NCBI GenBank assembly: GCA_022495005.1
Contig: JAGYXB010001022.1
Coordinates: 1-64,000, forward strand
Reading direction: 5' to 3'
Length of the DNA stretch: 64,000 bases
Origin: Rhyacophila brunnea
Taxonomy: Eukaryota > Arthropoda > Insecta > Trichoptera > Rhyacophilidae
Shown here: piece after piece, positions 56,358 through 64,000 of the stretch
Numbering within the stretch: the first letter of the stretch is position 1
How the letters are laid out: each line of letters starts with the position of its first letter
The notes under the pieces: generated by a model
The model's database searches: none
Seen by the model: only the letters and a program-made list of their open reading frames with translations
What the model was told of the DNA's origin: nothing
Made by a program: the position numbers and the translations under genes

Positions 56358-57012
56358 CATCATTTTACTCCCTACTTCAATTATAGTTTGTCAATTTATG
56401 GCTACGGCCATATGCTGTAGCTTTACCACTGGGGAATACCAAAAGAAATGGCGTATTTAAAAAAAACACTACCTTATTCTTAGGTCAATGATTATTATAA
56501 AGCAATCATTATTCGTAGTATGTTTATCACACTTGAATGATCAAAGACATAGCTTATAATGAGTATCTTTATAATTATCTTCAAATATGTTAATCTTGCC
56601 CATTTTTTGAATAATAAAATGCTTAATTCTTGTCAAATTCACAGAGATTATCAATATATTTTTTTATCGTAAATATTTCAATAAAATTAGCTCATCATAA
56701 ATTATATTAATGGTTTTATAAAAGGCGTTTAAAAATTAATAAATGAAAAAAAATTTAACACCACTGCACAGTTATGTACTGAAATATGACTATATTCTAA
56801 AACATTAGAGCGAGAGGTTTAAAAGAATACTATTTTATGTAATAAAAATACTTTATGCAGTCATCAAATATTTAAAATAAATATAAAGGATAATAAGGCT
56901 TCAAAATTTTACGAGTATAAATAGATTATCTACAACGTTTAAAGTATGTCCAGGATCATGCTTTGAAAATAGAAAAAAAGCTCCATTTGACCCACGCTGA
57001 GCACCTCCGCCC
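56358..57012 (-). mobile_element. TTAA-flanked element (family P), copy 2
   Basis: Reverse counterpart of 8551-9212 over its whole length, between TTAA at 56354-56357 and 57013-57016. Finding TTAA at both borders of both long copies supports these boundaries. Confidence 0.7.
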
Positions 57013-57019
57013 TTAAAGG

Positions 57020-57718
57020 ACAGCAGCACATCATTGAGACGAAATTTTTGGTAGAAAAAAAATCTGTTTGTCGCATGTAACAAATTTCACTCGACATGAG
57101 CCGCAGGTAGAATAACTGATAAATGATAATAAAATATGTCCCAATCGAGACGATTTTGTATGTACGACCGGGCTAAGTATGCCTTTTTCTAGACAGTCAA
57201 ATTCTGAATCTCGCTTCGCTTTCCATTCTATTCTCTACCTACATTAGAATTTATATAAAAAAATGGCCTCTTACACAAGATATTTATCAATAGGTACCTC
57301 CAGGTATCCAAGACAATTTGGTTGAACATATTTATTTTCCTCCCAATTCGTGTCATCGATGGAAGGCTAGTTTTTTTTACATTAAAAGAGCAAACAATTC
57401 TGATACTCTCTTTGTACCAGATAATTATCCCCAGATAACTCAACAATGGGAAGAGGATTGCCTTCTAGGCTGTAAAAAGGTTTAATTCTAGAGTATGGAG
57501 AAATATGGGATTAAACTACTTTAACGCGCGATTCAATAATTATGTCTGTATCACAATATGCATTAAAATTTTTAATTCAGGCGTGCTTTGTGTTAATCAT
57601 TAAGTCGTAAACCGAAATAAGCTTCAAAGCCTTGATCACTGACAGCTGGCTTTACGCTTACTTATATTTTACTTACATACTATATATTGGCTTTACGTTA
57701 TATTATACGTTAGATTTA
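57020..57718. other. non-coding, no recognised element
   Basis: Nothing recognised. Confidence 0.35.
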
Positions 57719-57721
57719 TAT

Positions 57722-58095
57722 TTTAATTAATTAACTAATTCACAAGATTTAGGAATGTAGAATTCTAAGTATTGAACACACATAATTTTGAAAACACTCC
57801 TGATAAAATGTATTATAACCAATAGAAAAAAGTAATACACCCCGCAGGAATCCAACCTGCATCTCTCGGGTATCTCACCCGCCGCGCATAGATCACTTTG
57901 CTAAAGCTACGAGAAATTCTAACTATTGGCTCTTATAATACTCTCCGAAGCGCTTCTCAAATTGAGCTACGATTGACTATCGACTTTTGTATTGAAAATC
58001 AAAGTAGGTATTACTTTAATTACTAGTCGACGTCACGGATTACACCAAGATATTTTTTTATTGTAACTTGAACTTGCTAATATTTTAATTAACTA
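57722..58095 (-). repeat. SINE family S1 with 5' extension, minus copy
   Basis: Tail at 57722-57830, tRNA-like core at about 57838-57905 (GCAGGAATCCAACCTGCATC on the plus strand), and extension to 58095 including CGACTTTTGTATTGAAAATC. A plus-oriented S1 piece follows directly. Confidence 0.6.
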
Positions 58096-58099
58096 TTTT

Positions 58100-58215
58100 T
58101 TATGAGAGATTCAGGTTCGATTCCTGCGGGGTGGGTGTCTTACTTTTTTCAAAAAGGTTTTTTCTATTGGTTATATATAATACATTGACTCAGAAGTGTT
58201 TTCAAAATTATGTAT
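58100..58215 (+). repeat. SINE family S1 3' part, plus orientation
   Basis: GGTTCGATTCCTGCGGGGTG, then TTTCTATTGGTTATATATAA and TTTTCAAAATTATGTATG. Back to back with the minus copy just upstream, forming a head-to-head inverted pair. Confidence 0.6.
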
Positions 58216-58445
58216 GCTATATTTTATTAATATGTTCTGTTGTTATATTACTATCACGGGCACAGACAGATATATTATAATAATTGTGCAGAAGTCCTCA
58301 TTTACACAGCGTACGTAACGGTAAAGTGTTATTAAACATGTAAATTTGCGACATACTTTGATTCAACTTTTTTGCTGAGTCTCAGTCACTACTCCACCGC
58401 AGTTATTACGTACCATAGTTAATATAATATATGTATGCTGTATTG

Positions 58446-59021
58446 CAGTGACGAAGGGTAGAAGGTAGACTGTTAAGATTTGCGATAAATAGTGAACACT
58501 AAACTTTGACAATCACACGTATTTGTTTTCATTGAAATAATACTACAATTATTTACAGATGATGTTGATTAGTTTTTAATATTCTATTAAACTCTGCCAC
58601 AACTCAACCATAATAGATAATAGTCAAAAAATACTAATTTATCTATAAAATATCTAAAATTATGCAATAAAATCATAACTTTGGATATTTTATAGATAAA
58701 ATAATATTTTTCATATATTATAGTTTGGTTAGGCAGGGCTTAATAAATTTAAAAAAATGAATCAACAATATGTGTAATACAAACTAACGAAAAAAAAATA
58801 TGAATGAACAAGTGTGCGCAATTTTGTCTTATCGCCCAAAGTATACCAAAACTATTGTGGTTTGGTTTAGGCAGGGTTTAATTGATTTTTGAAACCTAAC
58901 CAACACCATCTGTGAATAATTGTAGTCTTATTTCAATGAAAACAAATAATTATGACTGACAAAGTTAAGTGTGCACCACTTATGGTGAATCTTAACAGCC
59001 TACCTCCGTCCTTCGCCACTG
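58446..59021. mobile_element. CAGTGGCGAAGG MITE (family C), complete copy (576 bp)
   Basis: Long inverted arms (roughly 180 bp each) run from CAGTGACGAAGGGTAGAAGG to the complement of CCTCCGTCCTTCGCCACTG. The centre has TTTTATAGATA-type palindromic AT sequence. No coding capacity. No convincing target duplication was seen, so the superfamily is open; the CAGTGGCG start is hAT-like. Confidence 0.8.
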
Positions 59022-59139
59022 ATATATTATAATTATAATATGCTGTGTTTAGACATGTGTTTTATAAATTTAAATAAAGTTCTACGAAAAAGCTCAAAGG
59101 ACCCATCGTGACAATTGGATCGAGTAATTGGTCTAAAGA

Positions 59140-59578
59140 TAAAAAGAACTTTTTATATACAACGTTTTTAAATTTTGTGTTGAATTTTTATGCTCAATAT
59201 GCTCAAACTTGTACTTCATATGAAGTAAATAAAAACAAACAAACATAGAATACTGAAATGTCATTTTGACATTTTTTTTTAATTTCCATACATAAATAAT
59301 TTTGTTGATAAGACCACCCCCTAGCAACCAATAATGGTGGATTGGTTTACGGATTTCTTCCAAAATAACTTTTTTATACAAAACAGAATTAACTGAAAAT
59401 AAATTCAATTCTGCTTAAAGATGGCTAAAGGTATTATAAGAATGCATTGGTTTAAAAAAAAAGCTAAAAGTTTCAAATGTCTAGCTAGTCGGGAAGTTAG
59501 TTAAAAATCGATTGCAAGATTTGTACTGGACAAACAACCACTGGACAAATAATAATACGAGCTCATAAAAACGTTGTA
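59140..59578. mobile_element. ACAACGTTTTT element (family A), copy 3 (reversed)
   Basis: TACAACGTTTTTAAATTTT at the left and AAAAACGTTGTA at the right. The interior is the reverse complement of 26990-27395 (CCCCTAGCAACCAATAATGG, CGGGAAGTTAGTTAAAAATC). TA flanks both short ends. Confidence 0.7.
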
Positions 59579-59589
59579 ATAAATATATG

Positions 59590-60272
59590 ATTGGAATCTG
59601 GATATATTTTAAAATATATATATATTGATAGTAAAGAGATTTTTTCGTAAAAAAAATGCTGTTCAATTGAGTTTATGATCCGGGAACACAATAGAAAAAG
59701 TACAGGCAACGTTGGTTACGGGGTGATATTTAAAAAAATAATTTTGAAAATATTTATGACATCCATTATCAAAATAACGACGGCGATCAAAGTTCAAAGC
59801 TTAATTTTAATTTGAAATCTTCGTCGCTGTTTTCTGATTAAATCCAGCAAAATTTCTTAATGCCCACTAATTGAAAGGTACACAAATGAAATTTGCAAAA
59901 ATAGACTGCAAGCTTTTAAAGCCGAAATTATATTTTTCTCGAAATATATATTTTTTTTTTTTGCGTAAAATTTATTTGATCTGCTGTTCTGTAATATGAT
60001 AAATTTATAAATTACACGGAATAACGCCTTCAGGATTTAATAAAATTTGTAATTGAATAATTTTAAATTAAAAAAAGAAAGTGGGTAAGTATATTATTTT
60101 TATGCTTCATTGTGTTACTATTTTTCACCATCAAAATAAAAATTCTAAAATTTAACTCAGGATTTTTTCCACATGAATGAAATAATAATATTATTGAAAA
60201 TAATCACCACTTTTGTATCGTGGAGTACCTACCTCTATGTACTGTATCTTAACTATCTTGTTAACGTTTTTT
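59590..60272. other. non-coding, no recognised element
   Basis: AT-rich; a short (AT)n run lies near 59615-59628. Confidence 0.35.
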
Positions 60273-60467
60273 CAATTATAACAGGGGGGGCAAACTGCGA
60301 CCCGCCATCATTAATTGTACTTCTGATTACGAATAACTTTTTTATAATTTTTTAAAAAATATTGACAATAGATTAAAATTTTAAGAATTTGTTGTTTCGT
60401 AAATGTATTATCTTAGTACGTCTTCACACACTATGTAACTCCGCGTTGCAAGGGAAAAAAATATATG

Positions 60468-61473
60468 CCCATGATATGGAAAAAAGTTTGAATGGATTTC
60501 AATTAAAACTCAAGTTAGAGCCGAGCCACACCGGGCGACTCTGGTCTCGAGACCAGTCACCGAGACCAGACCGATGCATGCAGTTATATGGACCATGCCA
60601 CACCTGGTCGCCCAGTAGTCGCGCAAGCAATAAAGTCGGGCGATCAGTAAAATCTCGTTCGTGCGCTCGGTCTGGTCTCCCGGTTTCTTTGGTCTCTCTG
60701 GTCGGGCGATCGGTAGCGATGTATGAAAACATAATTATAGCTATGTATTGAGCGCTGCCACACTAGGCGACCAGTCGCCGGCAGCCACGCCGCGGAGAGA
60801 ACGTATTCTTTGCATTTTTGCGTGTACATTCATTCAAAGTATTATTATTGGCTGCCTCCGGCAAGTCGCCCGAGTAAATCGCATGAAGAGACCAGTCGCG
60901 CGACTGGTCTCGAGACCAGAGTCGCCCGGTGTGGCCTGGCTCTTATTCCTTCGACAAATATCGAATAACAACGTGGACCACTTTCCAACTTTGAACTTCC
61001 TGAATATATCAGAATATAAATTTGAAGAATATGGTAAAATTATTAAAGCTCTGAATGACGATTTTTCACAAAGTGACTTCCGAAAAATTGAGACAAGTTT
61101 AGCAATATTACGCGATCCATTTTCAATAGATATTGATAGTGTACCGACAGAGCTACAACTTGAGATTATTTATCTACAGTGTGACACTGATTTCAGAGAA
61201 TTGCATCGTCGTGAAAAAATCTCCAAATTTTACAATGCCCTTAATTCAGACAAATTCGAACAACTTAAAGATTATGCAAGAAAAATGTTCGTTATTTTTG
61301 GATCAACCTCTATAATATGTGAACAAACATTTTTGATCATGAACCTCAATAAAAATTCTTTACTATCAAATATCTCCGATGCCCATTTACAAACATTTTT
61401 GAGAATTACAAAATTAAAACCTGAATTTAAAAAAATGTTAAAAAATGTACAACAGTTTCATTCTTCTCATTAA
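60468..61473 (+). pseudogene. hAT transposase C-terminal part, interrupted by a MITE
   Basis: Before the insertion: AHDMEKSLNGFQLKLKL. After it: FLRQISNNNVDHFPTLNFLN, then FEEYGKIIKALNDDFSQSDF, the DPFSIDIDSVPTEL block, FYNALNSDKFEQLK, CEQTFLIMNLNKNSL and LKPEFKKMLKN to TAA at 61473. The order matches GTF2IRD2-like hAT transposases up to and including hATC. The right part alone is open for over 170 codons. N-terminal zinc finger and catalytic Asp region are absent. Confidence 0.85.
60518..60942. mobile_element. Harbinger-like MITE (425 bp, TTA duplication) inside the hAT gene
   Basis: Inverted ends of about 43 bp (GAGCCGAGCCACACCGGGCG at the left, complement of CGCCCGGTGTGGCCTGGCTC at the right) are followed inward by GACTCTGGTCTCGAGACCAG. 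TTA lies at 60515-60517 and 60943-60945. Removing the insert with one TTA rejoins the transposase frame (LKLK-L-FLRQ). GC-rich compared with its host; rich in GGTCTCGAGACC palindromes. Confidence 0.9.
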
Positions 61474-61612
61474 TTTTTTGTAATGTTTATTTTTCGTGAT
61501 AATAAATAGTGTATATCTAAAAATGGTATTTTACTTGCGGCCCGCCGCTCGTTTTAAATTCTTGAATTTGGCCCTCCATCCAAAAAGTTTCCCCCCCCCC
61601 CCTGAATTATAA

Positions 61613-62040
61613 TTTAATTTTATGAATACGGCGTCATTCATAAATGCCGTCAAATGATTTTCAGTATTTTTGACCTCCCTCCATTGTCACGTCACTTCGT
61701 CATAAATTCTTTTACCTCATAGTGTAAATTAATTAAGTATAAAAAAAGATCTTTATGGAAACAAACTAAAAATCTTGAAATAATGTTGAGTGGTATTCAT
61801 AATAGGGTAGGTACCGAATTTTGAAGGACAGCTTTTATCGAATCACCCTGTCATACCCAGTGATAAAAATCATTGGAAGAAGTAGAAAACTAGATAGTTA
61901 TATTCAGAGTACCTAGGTATATAATATTAAGATCTTTCATACCACTGTGAGGAATGGAGTCGCATTTGAGAGACATTTTATCCAGTTCTAAATTCGACGA
62001 GACTGATTACGTTTATGCCCATAATCGTGAATTAAGCATA
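61613..62040. other. non-coding, no recognised element
   Basis: Nothing recognised. Confidence 0.35.
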
Positions 62041-62042
62041 GC

Positions 62043-62196
62043 AATCGTAGCATAGTGGTAATGCACAGGGCGCAAAACCCAAGAGACGCAGGTTCGTTTC
62101 CAGCCGGGTTTCTTACTTTTTTCGAAAAAGATTTTTTCTATTGGCTATATTTTCTCATGAGTGTTTTTAGAATTATGTATGTTCAATATTTAGCAT
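62043..62196 (+). repeat. SINE family S1, plus copy
   Basis: A-box-like CGTAGCATAGTGGTAATGCA, B-box-like GCAGGTTCGTTTCCAGC, then TTTTTTCTATTGGCTATATT and AGAATTATGTATGTTCAATA. Confidence 0.65.
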
Positions 62197-62202
62197 ACAC
62201 AG

Positions 62203-62240
62203 TGCCTGAAAATGTCAAAAGGTGAAACCCGGATTGGTAA
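62203..62240. repeat. GACCCGGGTTTCGCC-type terminal fragment
   Basis: GCCTGAAAATGTCAAAAGG and TGAAACCCGGAT match the inverted terminal repeat near 18264-18285. Confidence 0.4.
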
Positions 62241-62244
62241 ACCT

Positions 62245-63838
62245 CTCGACAAAATTGTCGTCAATTATATTGGAAACAATTCTTCAGGATATAAGTTATA
62301 TGTCTAGAATTATTTATAGGCTCCGGAATGGCCTTGGCAAAAATTAGGATCATATTTTGAGTGGCATTGTGGTTTAATTCATAGAATAATTTAAAATTTC
62401 CCACGCATTACCACAATTTGAATTTATGGAACTTTTAATAATTGGTAACCATGGTAACGGAACATCAAAAATGTCTGAACACATTATTTTTGACGTCAAA
62501 ACTATTTCGATTTGAATTCGGAATTTACCGATAGTTTCTACAATTTATTTTGCAATCAAGTAATGATGGTAAATAATAACTTACGCGATGAATGCTTCTC
62601 CCATGGTTAATTTTATGGCACAAAGTAGTGAGGAGAAATCCATTAACCATAATGGCACATGAGAAAAAATGTCAAAACAAGATTATCTGTGTCAAAGGCT
62701 GATTATCCTTGTAGAAAAAATGTAATCTAATCAAACAAATGCACAACCATAAACCTGTAAAGTCGTGATACTCTAGTATAGGCAAGATAACTATAATAAC
62801 AACACATCTATTTGTATGTTTTTCGTAAAAATGTTAGGTAGTTTGGAACAGTAAAAATACAGAATCACCATAGAAAATCCCCAATCAAAACCGGATACAA
62901 GCAATTGTTTATTTTATTTCAAAGCTTAGAATGTTGCTTATAAAATACGGCTGCGTGATCCAGATGGGCGCATTATTATAATATTAATATATTTCAGTAA
63001 TATCGTTCTTGAAATTATATTACAAAATATTAGATTACCATCGAAAGCGTATTCTTTGAACATAATACCAAAACGGAAGCATATAATATAATTACAAATA
63101 ATCATCATAATATATTACGCAATATTATGAGCCCTGTTGTACCGTAAAGCTTTCATAATAATATATAATTACAAATTTGTTTTATCACTCTTCATATATC
63201 TCGTTAAAACTGCTAGCCCGCGTGATCATTAAAACAAATACAAGAGAGCTCTGAATACACACATACGTGTAAGCACCTAATATCGCAACACGTATTCGCT
63301 TTATTGTGCGATATGTTTACAGAGCAATACCCAGTATCTACACCCAGCGAGCTTAAAGCTCAATAATTTAAAATAAATAAAACGCTATCTAAAATCACTT
63401 ATAAAAAAATATTGTAATTTTAATTAATTCTGTTAATTGTTATCTACTATTGGAAGAAAAATATTTATAATACATATGTATAGTTACGGTATTAAAAATG
63501 TTTTTCTTTTGACTGTATTAAGAAAGCTCTTTTGAGATAGGAGTTATTGTATTGTAGTGTTTATTTGTAATATTATACATACATGTTGTCGGAAACAGCA
63601 GTCATTAAGTTGGCAGTAGGGATAAGTTGTTAAGCTAGTGGGTTAGTGTGTATTCCGAGAAACAAGCGACGTCGTTAGGCTGGAGTACAATATTCAACTG
63701 TGGCTTGAATCTCCTTACCTTATTTACCTCAAGACGTTAGTAATAATTAATAATGATTTTTTAAGACTGTAACGATACTTTAATATATTTTAGAATGTGA
63801 AGACGTTGAGGAAATTCTTATATGTATGACGGTGCCTA
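62245..63838. other. non-coding, no recognised element
   Basis: AT-rich. No gene or recognised repeat. Confidence 0.35.
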
Positions 63839-63844
63839 AATATC

Positions 63845-63990
63845 AGTGGCGAAGGGTGACTTTTGGAAAGAGGTAGGCTGTGGAGATCTGATAAAAAAAC
63901 ACACTTGTCAGGTATACTTACGAGAATAGTACGATATTTATTACTAATGAATAGGTACACACTAGTAAATGACAACGACACACTAATTCA
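63845..63990 (+). mobile_element. CAGTGGCGAAGG MITE (family C), left fragment
   Basis: CAGTGGCGAAGGGTGACTTT and GAGGTAGGCTGTGGAGATC match the left terminus in diverged form. Runs towards the window edge. Confidence 0.5.
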
Positions 63991-64000
63991 ATAAAACTTC

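Larger units (their letters stand above)
60282..61604 (+). mobile_element. hAT element (GTF2IRD2-like type), interrupted by a MITE
   Basis: G-run/C-run ends (CAGGGGGGGCAAACTGCG and ...CCCCCCTG). A perfect 8-bp duplication AATTATAA lies at 60274-60281 and 61605-61612. It carries the transposase C-terminal region and a 425-bp MITE; without the MITE it is about 895 bp, so it is already a deletion derivative. Confidence 0.9.

Noticed and set aside
1..64000. CRISPR arrays, prokaryotic operons, phage or plasmid systems
   Set aside because: No long adjacent prokaryotic-style genes, ribosome binding sites or regularly spaced repeats; introns, SINEs and insect-type transposons show eukaryotic DNA.

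Overview
This is eukaryotic, AT-rich DNA, almost certainly from an insect. It has no bacterial gene organisation. It carries a spliced exon of a methuselah-like receptor, tRNA-derived SINEs, and large numbers of DNA transposons, MITEs and non-LTR retrotransposon fragments. The sequence alone does not fix the order; an aphid-like or lepidopteran-like genome would both fit.

Only one stretch looks like an ordinary host gene: a 191-base exon at 40236-40426 (+ strand) encoding TM4 and the second extracellular loop of a methuselah-like seven-helix receptor. No other exon of that gene was recognised, so much of the window is probably its introns plus intergenic DNA. All other coding signal is mobile-element derived: five hAT elements with transposase remnants, a Helitron Rep fragment, several LINE 3' ends, and a phase-consistent but stop-broken Myb/SANT gene on the minus strand at 35394-36927.

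Layout. Positions 1-6 kb hold a pogo-like MITE, a telomere-motif hairpin, SINE-like pieces and a LINE tail. Positions 6.7-15 kb hold a hAT remnant, TTAA-flanked elements, a large foldback, SINEs and small palindromic MITEs. Positions 15-28 kb hold further MITE families (TA and TTR target duplications), a hAT remnant abutting an RTE-type LINE 3' end, and three copies of a long-inverted-repeat MITE that begins CAGTGGCGAAGG.

The most striking region is 28342-38465, a five-level insertion stack. A CAGTGGCGAAGG MITE is split by a 10-kb hAT-like element (8-bp duplication ACATAAAT). That element contains a pol-less LTR element (4-bp duplication GTAC, LTRs of about 451 bp). The LTR element contains a 6-kb PIF/Harbinger-like element (perfect 23-bp inverted termini, 3-bp duplication CAG) carrying the Myb/SANT gene. 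That in turn contains a Helitron fragment with HUH and two-tyrosine motifs and a LINE fragment.

From 38.9 to 64 kb come a piggyBac-type MITE inserted at TTAA inside the telomere-motif hairpin, the receptor exon, SINEs, a recent 5'-truncated LINE with a 12-bp target duplication, three hAT elements with 8-bp duplications, a repeat-poor stretch at 51.4-56.2 kb, and a hAT transposase remnant cleanly interrupted by a 425-bp Harbinger-like MITE. Many target duplications are readable directly, so relative insertion ages can be ordered.
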